Assembly (NCBI RefSeq): GCF_001025215.1
Contig: NZ_AP012330.1
Coordinates: 930,001 to 994,000, forward strand
DNA: 64,000 nt
Source: Bifidobacterium pseudocatenulatum DSM 20438 = JCM 1200 = LMG 10505
GTDB taxonomy: Bacteria; Actinomycetota; Actinomycetes; Actinomycetales; Bifidobacteriaceae
Direction: 5' to 3'
The translations under genes were made by a program, and so were the position numbers. A model generated the notes under the pieces. That model saw only the letters and a list, made by a program, of their open reading frames with translations, was not told the DNA's origin and did not search any database. Positions 9,075 to 18,249 of this stretch are shown piece by piece (position 1 is the stretch's first letter; each line of letters starts with the position of its first letter).

Positions 9075-9839
9075 ATGTCTGCAGAAAAGACCACGGAACC
9101 GGACGAAGTGCTCACCGACGATGAACTTCAGGCTGCCGCAGCGCCTGAGCAGTCCATCGAGGAAGATGACAAACCTCGCAAGCGTACCGTCGTCGTGGCC
9201 GAAGACGAATCCGTGAACCGTATGGATTTGGTTGCCATGCTGGAAGATAGTGGCTACGAGGTTGTGGGCGAAGCCGCTAACGGTGAGGAAGCAGTCGAAT
9301 TGACCCGCAAGTTCCGTCCAAGCGTGGTATGCATGGACGTCAAGATGCCTCGTATGGATGGCATCGAAGCGGCGGGCATCATCTGTGATGAGAATATCGC
9401 TCCGGTCGTTATGCTTACGGCATTCTCCCAGTCCGATCTGGTCAAGAAGGCCACGGGTGCAGGTGCCATGGCATACGTCACCAAGCCGTATGAGGAATCC
9501 AAGCTGCTTCCGGCTCTGGAAGTGGCCATGGGCCGTTTCGCCGAAATCAACGATCTGCTCGACAATGTGGAGCGCAGCGAATCCAAGCTGCACGAAACCG
9601 AAGAGCAGCTGAAGAAGGCGGAAGAGCAGCTGAAGAAGGCTGAGGAAACCCTCGAGGAACGTAAGCTTGTCGACCGTGCCAAGGGCCTGCTGATGGATAA
9701 GGCTGACTTCTCCGAGCAGGGCGCGTTCCGTTGGATTCAGAAGACCTCCATGGACCAGCGCATCCCGAAGAAGCGTCTGGCTATGGCCATCATCGCCAAG
9801 TACGGTGATCAGAAGTCGGAAGCAGAGGATGAGCGCTAA
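9075..9839 (+). CDS. pdtaR: ANTAR-domain response regulator (PdtaR type)
   Basis: Two-component response regulator that binds RNA through an ANTAR domain to act as an antiterminator, like mycobacterial PdtaR. In the 254-residue protein, an acidic 36-residue N-terminal extension precedes a receiver domain with phospho-acceptor Asp88 in V-C-M-D-V-K-M-P, a conserved Thr in M-L-T-A-F and Lys in V-T-K-P-Y. A coiled-coil linker with an exact heptad duplication (EEQLKKA twice, near 175-188) leads to the ANTAR domain at about 190-245. No histidine kinase is adjacent. The 3' end overlaps polA by 11 bases, suggesting coupled expression. Confidence 0.9.
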   Translation: MSAEKTTEPDEVLTDDELQAAAAPEQSIEEDDKPRKRTVVVAEDESVNRMDLVAMLEDSGYEVVGEAANGEEAVELTRKFRPSVVCMDVKMPRMDGIEAAGIICDENIAPVVMLTAFSQSDLVKKATGAGAMAYVTKPYEESKLLPALEVAMGRFAEINDLLDNVERSESKLHETEEQLKKAEEQLKKAEETLEERKLVDRAKGLLMDKADFSEQGAFRWIQKTSMDQRIPKKRLAMAIIAKYGDQKSEAEDER

Positions 9840-12681
9840 CACAGCAACTGTGGAAGGCACTACGCGCGGGACGCTATTGGTCGTTGACGGCCATTCCTTG
9901 GCGTTCCGCGCTTTTTTTGCCTTGCCCGTAGAGAATTTCAGTACATCCGCAGGTCAGGCGACCAACGCCGTCTGGGGCTTCGCCACCATGCTGTCGCAGG
10001 TGATCGACGCGGAACATCCGGATCATCTTGCCGTCGCTTTCGATGTCAAAGGCGGTACCTTCCGCAATACGATGCTGCCGCAGTACAAAGGCACGCGAGA
10101 TGCGGCTCCAGAAGATCTATTGACCCAGCTGCCGTTGATTCAACGGATGCTGACGGCCCTTGGCGTCACATTCATCGAAAAACCTGGATACGAGGGCGAT
10201 GATGTGATCGGCACGTTGGCAAGCATGGGAGACAAAGCAGGCTATCGCACGCTGGTGCTATCCGGCGATCGTGACGCGTTCCAGCTCATCAACGACAACA
10301 TCACAGTGTTGTATCCGGGGCATCATTTCAAAGATTTGAAGCACATGACTCCCGACGCGGTGGTGGAGAAATACCACGTCACGCCGGAGCAATATCCGGA
10401 TCTTGCCGCGCTTCGTGGCGAAACCGCCGACAACATCCCCGGCGTTCCCGGCGTGGGCGATGGATTCGCGGCCAAATGGATCAACCTGTATGGCGGACTT
10501 GACCAGATTATCGAGCATGCCGACGAAATCGGCGGCAAAAAAGGCGAGGCGTTGCGGGCCAATATCGATCAGGTCAAACTGAATCGTTCCGTGAATGCCT
10601 TGGTGCGTGACCTTGACCTTGGCGTGTCCATCGAGGATTTGACTTTCGGTCAGGTGGACGCCAACCAGCTCAACCAACTGTTCACCAGACTTGAATTCGG
10701 CATACGCACCAAAAACCGTGTGCTGAGAACATTCAATGCGGGGAAGCCCACCAACGATCCCGTGCAGCAAGACGAGTCCGGCAAGCTCGAAATACCTCAG
10801 TATGAAACGGTTGACTCGCCGGAAGCATTGGAAGCATGGGTACGAGACAATCTGCCGATGCCGAACGGGCATCTGCATGACGAACGTGAAATCGCGCCGA
10901 AGACGACTCCCTCCGGCTTCGCCATTGATCATACGAAGCAGTGTGCGCAGTCCGTGGCGCATTCGTGGGTGTTGCAGGTGGAAGGCGAAAGCAAGCCGGG
11001 GAACGCGGCCTATGCGTCGCTGATGATCGCTGCACATGATAAAGCGATTCGTACCAATCGTGTTGACCGTGACATGGCGTCCCAGCTGCAAACGGTACTT
11101 GACGAACACCACCAATCCATGGTGGTGCATGGGTATAAGGAACAATCCCACCTGCTGGAAAGCGTCGGTGTGGCGTTGCCGAAGCCGCTGTTCGACACCA
11201 AGCTTGCCGGGTATCTGGTCCATCCCGATTTCCATGCCGACACGCTGGAACAGGCGGCGGCGCATTTCCTTGACCTGCATATCGAGGAACAGTCCGAGGG
11301 TGCGACGCAAGGCACGCTTGATTTCGACGAGCCGGACGATAGTGCGCAGCGGAATGACAACCAGCTTCCGCGTCATACTGCGATTGTTGGTTTGTTAGCG
11401 CGTAAACTGGCGGATTCATTGGATCAGCGTGAGCAGTTCTCATTGCTTGAATCTGTGGAGATTCCAGTATCCCGCGTGCTGTACGGCATGGAGCATGCCG
11501 GTGCGCAAGTCGATATGAACAGGCTGATGAGCATGCGCGAACAGCTTGCCGCCGACGCGAATTACGCGCAGGAAACGGCATGGCAGTATGCGGGCGAGCG
11601 CGTGAATCTGCAAAGTCCTAAGCAGTTGCAGAAGATTCTGTTTGAGGATATGGGTTTGAAGCCTACGAAGAAGACTAAGACTGGTTCGTATACTACGAAT
11701 GCGGCTGCTTTGCAGGTGTTGCGTGATCGTTCGTGTGGTAATGATAGGGCTTGTCAGTTTCTTGATGCGTTGTTGTTGCATCGTGAGAAGAATAAGCTTA
11801 AGCAGATTGTGCAGACGTTGATTGATGCGACGAACAGGTCTGATGGTCGTATTCATACGACGTTTGAGCAGACTGTGGCTGCGACTGGTCGGTTGAGTTC
11901 GGTTGATCCGAATTTGCAGAATATTCCGAATCGTGATCCTGCTGGTCGTGAGATTCGTTCGGCTTTTGTGCCCGGTGAGGGTTTTGAGTCGTTGTTGAGT
12001 TCGGATTATTCTCAGGTCGAGTTACGTATCATGGCCGACCTTTCCGGCGATGAGGCGTTGATTGAGGCGTTCCGTTCCGGTAGGGACTTCCATAAGTATG
12101 TGGCGAGTTTGGTGTATGGCGTTCCTGTGGATGAGATTACGCCTGATCAGCGCAGTCATGTTAAGGCGATGAGCTATGGCTTGGCTTATGGATTGAGCAC
12201 GTATGGGCTTTCGCAGCAGCTTGGCATTAAGCCGGGTGAGGCCGAGTCATTGAAGCGGCAGTATTTTGCGACGTTCGGCAAGGTCCATGAGTATTTGGAG
12301 TCGTTGGTTTCTTCGGCTCGTGAAAAGGGATATACGGAGACGATTTATGGTCGTCGTAGGTATTTTCCGGGCTTGAAGTCGCCGAATCGTGCGGTGCGTG
12401 ATGCTGCGGAGCGTGCCGCGTTGAATGCGCCTATTCAGGGTTCTGCTGCGGACATTATGAAGATTGCCATGATTCGGGCTGATGATGCGTTGCGTGAGGC
12501 TGGTCTTGCCAGTCGGATTATTTTGCAGATTCATGATGAACTTGTGGTGGAGGTTGCGCCGGGTGAGGCGGAGCGTGTCACTGCGTTGGTGAAGGATGCC
12601 ATGGAGCATGCGGTCGATATGGCGGTTCCGTTGGATGTTTCCACGGGTATTGGTTCGGATTGGCAGCTTGCCGCGCACTGA
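9829..12681 (+). CDS. polA: DNA polymerase I
   Basis: Repair and Okazaki-fragment processing polymerase of 950 residues. It has an N-terminal 5'-nuclease domain (about 1-320), a degenerate middle domain without an evident DxE exonuclease motif, and a family A polymerase domain. That domain has motif A D-Y-S-Q-V-E-L-R near 725, motif B with S-Y-G-L-A-Y-G-L near 780, and motif C Q-I-H-D-E-L-V near 900. The ATG at 9829 overlaps the end of pdtaR and follows AGAGG. From about 11.6 kb to the end, codon use shifts sharply from C/G-ending to T/G-ending codons, unlike the first two thirds of the gene. Confidence 0.96.
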   Translation: MSANTATVEGTTRGTLLVVDGHSLAFRAFFALPVENFSTSAGQATNAVWGFATMLSQVIDAEHPDHLAVAFDVKGGTFRNTMLPQYKGTRDAAPEDLLTQLPLIQRMLTALGVTFIEKPGYEGDDVIGTLASMGDKAGYRTLVLSGDRDAFQLINDNITVLYPGHHFKDLKHMTPDAVVEKYHVTPEQYPDLAALRGETADNIPGVPGVGDGFAAKWINLYGGLDQIIEHADEIGGKKGEALRANIDQVKLNRSVNALVRDLDLGVSIEDLTFGQVDANQLNQLFTRLEFGIRTKNRVLRTFNAGKPTNDPVQQDESGKLEIPQYETVDSPEALEAWVRDNLPMPNGHLHDEREIAPKTTPSGFAIDHTKQCAQSVAHSWVLQVEGESKPGNAAYASLMIAAHDKAIRTNRVDRDMASQLQTVLDEHHQSMVVHGYKEQSHLLESVGVALPKPLFDTKLAGYLVHPDFHADTLEQAAAHFLDLHIEEQSEGATQGTLDFDEPDDSAQRNDNQLPRHTAIVGLLARKLADSLDQREQFSLLESVEIPVSRVLYGMEHAGAQVDMNRLMSMREQLAADANYAQETAWQYAGERVNLQSPKQLQKILFEDMGLKPTKKTKTGSYTTNAAALQVLRDRSCGNDRACQFLDALLLHREKNKLKQIVQTLIDATNRSDGRIHTTFEQTVAATGRLSSVDPNLQNIPNRDPAGREIRSAFVPGEGFESLLSSDYSQVELRIMADLSGDEALIEAFRSGRDFHKYVASLVYGVPVDEITPDQRSHVKAMSYGLAYGLSTYGLSQQLGIKPGEAESLKRQYFATFGKVHEYLESLVSSAREKGYTETIYGRRRYFPGLKSPNRAVRDAAERAALNAPIQGSAADIMKIAMIRADDALREAGLASRIILQIHDELVVEVAPGEAERVTALVKDAMEHAVDMAVPLDVSTGIGSDWQLAAH

Positions 12682-12745
12682 TACGGTACTGGGTTTCGTG
12701 TGTGTTGCGGATGTGCGTGGTCGAGCAATGGCATAAGGAGGAATG

Positions 12746-13651
12746 ATGGCAACGCTGAAGCAGGTTGTGGATGTGCTGGAAACGTTGTATCCGCTTCGCT
12801 ATGCGGAGCAGTGGGATGAGCCTGGTCTTATCGTGGGTGATTTGCGTCAGCCTGTGCGCGGTATCGCTTTTGCGGCTGATCCCTCTATGGCGGTGGTTGA
12901 TCAGGCGATTGCCGGTGGTGTTGATTTGCTGGTTTGCCATCATCCGTTGTTCTTCCGTTCCGTTCATGCGGTGTCGGGATTGGGTTTCCGTGGTGAGATT
13001 GTGCGTAAGCTCAATCTTGCCGGATGTGCGTTGTGGGTGGGGCATACGAATGCCGATGCGGCGTATCGTGGCGTCGGCATGGCTGCGGCTGACATGTTCG
13101 GTTTGGTGGATCAGCGTCCGCTGGTGCCCATCGATGATCCGGATGCCGAGCATCCGGTCGGTTTGGGGCGTGTGGGGCGTCTTGCCGAACCTGTGGCGTT
13201 GCGTGATTTCGCCAGTCGAGTAGCTGGCGCGCTGCCGTACACCGAGCTTGGCGTGCAGGTTTGCGGCGATCTGGACGTTCCGGTCAGCACGGTGGCGGTG
13301 CTTCCGGGTTCCGGTGATTCCTTGTTCGATGAGGTGCGTGCGGCCGGTGCCGACGTGTATGTGACCAGTGATCTGCGGCATCATCCGGTGACGGACGCCA
13401 TAGAGCAGGCCCGCTATGAGGCTTCCATGCGTGCTTCCGGCGTTGCCATGGGCCATGGTGACGGGCGTGTGCGTCCGGCGTTCGTCAACACTCCGCACAG
13501 CGCTATCGAATCCATGTGGTTCCAGTATGCGATGGAAGACGTTCCCCATGCGGTTGCGGAAGCGACCGGCGACATTCCTGCCGTGCGTTGGATTTCCATG
13601 AATACCGATCCATGGAATATGGTATTTCCTTCGAGCGGGCAGGAACGGTGA
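12746..13651 (+). CDS. Nif3-like dinuclear metal-centre protein
   Basis: Member of the Nif3/YbgI (DUF34) family, hexameric cytoplasmic proteins with a dinuclear metal site and a poorly defined role, proposed as GTP cyclohydrolase I type 2-like. In the 301-residue protein, metal-site features include C-H-H-P-L-F-F near residue 65, G-H-T-N-A-D near 105 and the C-terminal S-D-L-R-H-H region. Two adjacent ATGs occur. The second (12746) is better spaced from AGGAGG at 12736-12741 and is preferred to 12743. It lies between polA and a Nudix gene, seven bases from the latter. Confidence 0.85.
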   Translation: MATLKQVVDVLETLYPLRYAEQWDEPGLIVGDLRQPVRGIAFAADPSMAVVDQAIAGGVDLLVCHHPLFFRSVHAVSGLGFRGEIVRKLNLAGCALWVGHTNADAAYRGVGMAAADMFGLVDQRPLVPIDDPDAEHPVGLGRVGRLAEPVALRDFASRVAGALPYTELGVQVCGDLDVPVSTVAVLPGSGDSLFDEVRAAGADVYVTSDLRHHPVTDAIEQARYEASMRASGVAMGHGDGRVRPAFVNTPHSAIESMWFQYAMEDVPHAVAEATGDIPAVRWISMNTDPWNMVFPSSGQER

Positions 13652-13657
13652 CGCGTC

Positions 13658-14317
13658 ATGTGTGACGAGGCGGTAGACGGAACCCAGGTGGACGTATTGC
13701 TGGATGAATCCAGCGATGGCGTGGACATGTCCGGTATGGTCACGGTGCTTGACAGCAGGCATGTGTATCAGGGTGCGATTTTCGGCGTCGACGACCTGCG
13801 GATCGCATTGCCGATGCGTGACGGAGGGCAAACGGTGATTCGCCGTCAGGTGATGCGTCACGCGCCTTGCGTGGTCATGCTGGTGCATGATTGCGCGAAT
13901 GACCTGTATCTGATCGAACGGGAATACCGTATCGGCTGCGACGCCTTCGCCTACGGTCTGCCGGCTGGACTCATCGACGGGGGAGAGGACGTGGAGGAGG
14001 CCGCGCTGCGGGAGCTTCGTGAGGAAACCGGTGTGGAGCCCGCCGGGCGTGACGGTGTCGAATTCGACCATGTGGGGCAGTTTTACTCGTCCGAAGGCAT
14101 GACCGACGAGCTTGCCAACATCATGGTGCTTCACCTGCATGCATGGCATCCCGTCGAACGTCATTTCGACGGCGATGAGCACGTCGAATCGGCGTGGGTC
14201 TCCTGGCAGCGGCTGCGCGGCACCCGTATTACGGCCTCCAATTCCATGATCGCTATTCTTCACGAGCAAATTCGACGAAACCGGCAAAATACAGGCAAGA
14301 GTTCTTTCGAATCGTAA
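13658..14317 (+). CDS. Nudix hydrolase, ADP-ribose pyrophosphatase-like
   Basis: Hydrolyses a nucleoside diphosphate linked to another moiety, probably ADP-ribose or an ADP-sugar. The 219-residue protein contains a complete Nudix box, G-x5-E-x7-R-E-L-R-E-E-T-G-V, at about residues 108-130. The surrounding R-E-Y-R-I-G and G-L-P-A-G-L-I-D segments are typical of ADP-ribose pyrophosphatases. It begins six bases after the Nif3-like gene and is presumably cotranscribed with it. The precise substrate is not visible in the sequence. Confidence 0.88.
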   Translation: MCDEAVDGTQVDVLLDESSDGVDMSGMVTVLDSRHVYQGAIFGVDDLRIALPMRDGGQTVIRRQVMRHAPCVVMLVHDCANDLYLIEREYRIGCDAFAYGLPAGLIDGGEDVEEAALRELREETGVEPAGRDGVEFDHVGQFYSSEGMTDELANIMVLHLHAWHPVERHFDGDEHVESAWVSWQRLRGTRITASNSMIAILHEQIRRNRQNTGKSSFES

Positions 14318-14378
14318 AAATAATCGCCGAACAACACGAAATTGCGATTTGGGGGCTGAAACGTGAGATACTTGAATC

Positions 14379-16523
14379 ATGCAAATCAGACCCGGATCGA
14401 TGTATCCACTCGGCGCAAGCTATGACGGCGCCGGCGTGAATTTTGCCCTCTTTTCCCAAGTGGCACAAAAAGTCGAGCTTTGCCTTTTCGATGAGGAAGA
14501 CAACGAAACTCGAATCGAAATGACCGAGCAGAACTCTTATGTCTGGCACAACTATCTGCCCGGAATCCAACCGGGGCAACGTTACGGCTATCGCGTGTAC
14601 GGGCCATACGACCCGACGCAAGGCCTGCGCTGCAACCCGAACAAACTGCTGCTTGACCCCTACGCTAAAGCCATCGAAGGCAACATCGACGGCGATGAGA
14701 GCCTCTACTCGTACTGGTTCAGAAGCCCCGATGACGTTACCAGCATGAACACGCTCGACTCGGCCGCCCATACCATGAAAGCGGCCGTGGTGAACCCCTA
14801 TTTCGACTGGGGCAACGACCAGCATCCGAACATCTCATATCACGATTCCGTGATTTACGAAGCCCACGTACGCGGCATGACCAACCTCAACATGGACGTG
14901 CCGCCGGACATTCGCGGAACCTATGCGGGTCTGGCGTACCCCTCGGTAATCGAATACCTGAAGAAGCTGGGCGTCACGGCCATCGAGCTCATGCCCATCC
15001 ACCAGTTCGTCAATGACAGCTTCCTTCAGGAAAAAGGCCTGAGCAACTACTGGGGATACAACACCATCGGCTTCTTCGCCCCGCACAACGCGTATTCCAG
15101 CTCCGGACAGCGCGGCGAACAGGTCAACGAATTCAAATCCATGGTCAAGGCATACCATCATGCCGGCATGGAAGTCATCCTCGACGTGGTGTACAACCAC
15201 ACCGCCGAAGGCAACAACCGTGGACCGACCCTCAGCTTCAAGGGCATCGACAACGGCGCCTACTACCGTCTGGTCGACAACGACCGCAGACACTACTTCG
15301 ACACCACAGGCACCGGCAACTCGCTGCTGATGCGCTCGCCGCACGCCCTGCAGCTCATCACCGACAGCCTGCGCTACTGGGTCACCGAAATGCACGTCGA
15401 CGGATTCCGATTCGATCTTGCCGCCACATTGGCCCGTCAGTTCCAGGAAGTCGACAAACTGTCGGCCTTCTTCGACATCGTCGAACAGGATCCGGTGATC
15501 TCCCGCGTCAAGCTGATCGCGGAACCGTGGGATCTCGGCTCTGGCGGCTATCAGGTGGGCGGCTTCCCGTCCAGCTGGTCCGAATGGAACGGCCGCTACC
15601 GCGATTGCGTGCGCGACTTCTGGCGCTCGCAGCCGTCCACGTTGCCGGAATTCGCCAGCCGATTCATGGGCAGTTCCGACCTGTATCAGGTCAATGGCCG
15701 CCGACCGGTCGCATCCGTGAACTTCATCACCGCGCACGACGGCTTCACCATGAACGATCTGGTGAGCTACAACGAGAAGCATAATGAGGCCAACGGCGAA
15801 GGCAATCGCGACGGCGAAAGCAACAACCGTTCTTGGAACTGCGGTGTCGAAGGTCCTACGACCATCAAGGATGTTAACGAGCTTCGTCAACAGCAGATGC
15901 GCAACATGTTCGCCACGTTGCTGCTCAGCCAAGGCATTCCGATGATCTGCGGCGGCGACGAAGTGGCGCGCACCCAGCAGGGCAACAACAACGCCTACTG
16001 CCAGGACAATGCGATCTCCTGGACGAACTGGGATCTGGACGAGGATCAAAAGGACCTGCTCGAATTCGTATCGAAGCTGATCCATTTGAGGCTTGAGCAT
16101 CCTGTGCTGCATCGCCGCCGCTTCTTCTCCGGTCGCGAGCAGGGAGACGACAGCACTGCGATTCCGCAGGTCGAATGGATGGATCATACCGGCTCCATTA
16201 TGGATATGGACGACTGGTCAAACACACACGCCTTCACTGTGATGATCTATCTGAACGGTTCCGATATTCCGGAAACCGACTGGTACGGCAATCAGATGGT
16301 CGACAATGATTTCATTCTGATTTTCAACGCGCATTACGAGCCGATCATGTTCACCCTGCCCGATGAGCAATATGGCAAGAAATGGCGCTTAATTGTCGAC
16401 ACGCATAATCCAAAGGGGCCAGAACTCAATTATGAGGCCGGTTTTGCGATTACTGCGCAATCAAGAAGCTTCCTGCTGTTGATGAGCGACAAGAAGCCGT
16501 CCAACAAGCACTACAACTTCTGA
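14379..16523 (+). CDS. glgX: Glycogen debranching enzyme (GlgX, GH13)
   Basis: Hydrolyses alpha-1,6 branches of glycogen or limit dextrins. The 714-residue protein has an N-terminal CBM48/isoamylase-N domain and a GH13 barrel. The barrel shows D-V-V-Y-N-H-T (about 268), nucleophile Asp in G-F-R-F-D (about 345), acid/base Glu in I-A-E-P-W-D (about 382) and A-H-D-G-F-T (about 453). An in-frame GATACT lies exactly six bases before the ATG and no Shine-Dalgarno sequence is present, so translation is probably leaderless. It converges with a membrane-protein gene across a shared hairpin. Confidence 0.95.
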   Translation: MQIRPGSMYPLGASYDGAGVNFALFSQVAQKVELCLFDEEDNETRIEMTEQNSYVWHNYLPGIQPGQRYGYRVYGPYDPTQGLRCNPNKLLLDPYAKAIEGNIDGDESLYSYWFRSPDDVTSMNTLDSAAHTMKAAVVNPYFDWGNDQHPNISYHDSVIYEAHVRGMTNLNMDVPPDIRGTYAGLAYPSVIEYLKKLGVTAIELMPIHQFVNDSFLQEKGLSNYWGYNTIGFFAPHNAYSSSGQRGEQVNEFKSMVKAYHHAGMEVILDVVYNHTAEGNNRGPTLSFKGIDNGAYYRLVDNDRRHYFDTTGTGNSLLMRSPHALQLITDSLRYWVTEMHVDGFRFDLAATLARQFQEVDKLSAFFDIVEQDPVISRVKLIAEPWDLGSGGYQVGGFPSSWSEWNGRYRDCVRDFWRSQPSTLPEFASRFMGSSDLYQVNGRRPVASVNFITAHDGFTMNDLVSYNEKHNEANGEGNRDGESNNRSWNCGVEGPTTIKDVNELRQQQMRNMFATLLLSQGIPMICGGDEVARTQQGNNNAYCQDNAISWTNWDLDEDQKDLLEFVSKLIHLRLEHPVLHRRRFFSGREQGDDSTAIPQVEWMDHTGSIMDMDDWSNTHAFTVMIYLNGSDIPETDWYGNQMVDNDFILIFNAHYEPIMFTLPDEQYGKKWRLIVDTHNPKGPELNYEAGFAITAQSRSFLLLMSDKKPSNKHYNF

Positions 16524-16552
16524 CGGCGCACTCGCGTTATGCCGTCAGAATC

Positions 16553-16598
16553 CAGTGGGGTGGAGTCGTCGCCAATGCGATGGCTCCACCCCACTGGT
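16553..16598. terminator. Convergent hairpin terminator
   Basis: Perfect 14-bp inverted repeat CCAGTGGGGTGGAG with a loop of about 18 bases. It sits between glgX and the convergent membrane-protein gene and may serve both. Confidence 0.7.
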
Positions 16599-16639
16599 AT
16601 GTATATGTTGAAATCCGGCGGTTGCCGGTCAGCCTTGCA

Positions 16640-17809
16640 TCAGACTTGTGCGGCGAGCCTCGAAACTGTGTCGGGAACAGTTTCGCTGACTTCCGCAAGA
16701 TCCTCGACGGAGCGTGGTCTCTCAGATTGCGCCAGTATCAGCTGCGTCTGCACGCGATCCGCTTCGATGGCGGCGATTTGACGCGAGAAAATGATGAACC
16801 AGCCAAGGAACATCATGCCGGCCAACGCCTCCACATTCGTCAGCGTGTTATGCCCGCTCAGCCATTGGAATCCGGCATAAGCCCCAATCGCAATCGCAAG
16901 ATCGGAAACCACGTATACGACCTTTGAGAGTTGCGGGGCAAGCCAAGGCAGGGCAATCATCAGCACGCTCATCAAACATGGTAGGCCGCGGGCGAACACG
17001 TTGTGCAAAATCGGATGCGGTGTGTAACGGAACATGCCGATACCTACGAAAGCGATGCCGGCCAACGTCAACATGATTGACAGCAGCAGAATCCTCGTAC
17101 GAAAATGCTTCGGCGTCTCATTGATGGCATTGGAATCCAGATACTGCAATTGCAGACGATACGTGGTGATGAGCTCGGAAACGGCGAAATAGCTGATGAT
17201 CACAATGCAGATGCCCGCGAGCGTCAGCGTCGAATTGAACATACGCGCGGCGAACGTCGTACGGTCGCCCAATTGAGAGAAATTATTGTTGTACCAGTAC
17301 GGATCGTCGGACGTCAATCCTGCGATACTCACGCCAGACACCACGAAAAACGGCAGTAGGGAAGCGATCGTTTTGGCATTCATAAGTTCCGCCTGCACGA
17401 AAGTGATATAGCCTACAACGCCTGCGATAGCCGCGCATAGGATCGGCAGATAGCCTTTCAGCGTGCGGATGCCCATCATGTTGTTGACGATGGACAACAT
17501 CATGAACGATGTGACGAAAATGGTCGAAGCATACACCATGGAAAGCGCGAGGATCTCGAAAATACGACGGACCGGAATAGCCCAACCATGTTTGAGTGTC
17601 AGCGAACGTGATTTTCGTGCGTAACCCAAACTGAATGAAACGACTCCGCATCCTGCCACGATTCCCGCGCAGACGGTGAACAGACGCTGCGTGACACGCC
17701 AGATGGCCGGGGCGAACTGCATGTATGCGTTCATGACGAACCAGGCGATAACGGCGCATGTCACAAAGGAGATGATGCCTGACGATTCGGCCTGCTGGTG
17801 ACGTCCCAT
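16640..17809 (-). CDS. Multi-pass membrane protein (DUF998-like)
   Basis: Function unknown. The 389-residue protein has about ten hydrophobic segments. Its pattern, including the loop Y-W-Y-N-N-N-F-S-Q-L-G-D between segments, resembles DUF998-type integral membrane proteins. The ATG at 17809 follows GGGAGAG at good spacing. The C-terminal 45 residues are hydrophilic. It lies alone between glgX and tRNA-Pro, so context gives no clue to its role. Confidence 0.6.
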   Translation of the reverse strand: MGRHQQAESSGIISFVTCAVIAWFVMNAYMQFAPAIWRVTQRLFTVCAGIVAGCGVVSFSLGYARKSRSLTLKHGWAIPVRRIFEILALSMVYASTIFVTSFMMLSIVNNMMGIRTLKGYLPILCAAIAGVVGYITFVQAELMNAKTIASLLPFFVVSGVSIAGLTSDDPYWYNNNFSQLGDRTTFAARMFNSTLTLAGICIVIISYFAVSELITTYRLQLQYLDSNAINETPKHFRTRILLLSIMLTLAGIAFVGIGMFRYTPHPILHNVFARGLPCLMSVLMIALPWLAPQLSKVVYVVSDLAIAIGAYAGFQWLSGHNTLTNVEALAGMMFLGWFIIFSRQIAAIEADRVQTQLILAQSERPRSVEDLAEVSETVPDTVSRLAAQV

Positions 17810-17929
17810 GCCACTCTCCCTTCCGAAATGCTATTGTAAGCCTGTCGTTGTCCAACCATACGCTATAATAGAAACTCGTGTTCACTTGATGCGATTCCGT
17901 GAGGCGGATTCGCGGGGTGTGAACGTGAA

Positions 17930-18006
17930 CGGGCTGTAGCGCAGTTTGGTAGCGCGTCTGCTTTGGGAGCAGAATGTCGCAGGTTCAAATCCTGTCAGCC
18001 CGACCA
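17930..18006 (+). tRNA. tRNA-Pro (anticodon TGG)
   Basis: The 77-nt gene includes encoded CCA. Acceptor CGGGCTG pairs with CAGCCCG, the anticodon loop TTTGGGA gives TGG, and the T arm is GCAGG-TTCAAAT-CCTGT. All arms are well formed. Confidence 0.95.
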
Positions 18007-18249
18007 AAACCGTTGGAAACAAAGGTGTTTCAGACGGTTTGAAAAATCCTTTCCCCGGTTTCCGGTACAAACACGACGATCGTGGGAATTCCTCGTGGCA
18101 TTTTGTGATATTCGCATAGTTCTGTCTGCCTGGGTTTTCAAACGGAAATGGTATGGATGGCATTTGATTGTCGAGTTCGAGCAAGATACGGGTGCTGTAT
18201 GGCGAGATTGAAACGTTGTTTTCCACGGGTTTTGGATACGATAAGCCCT

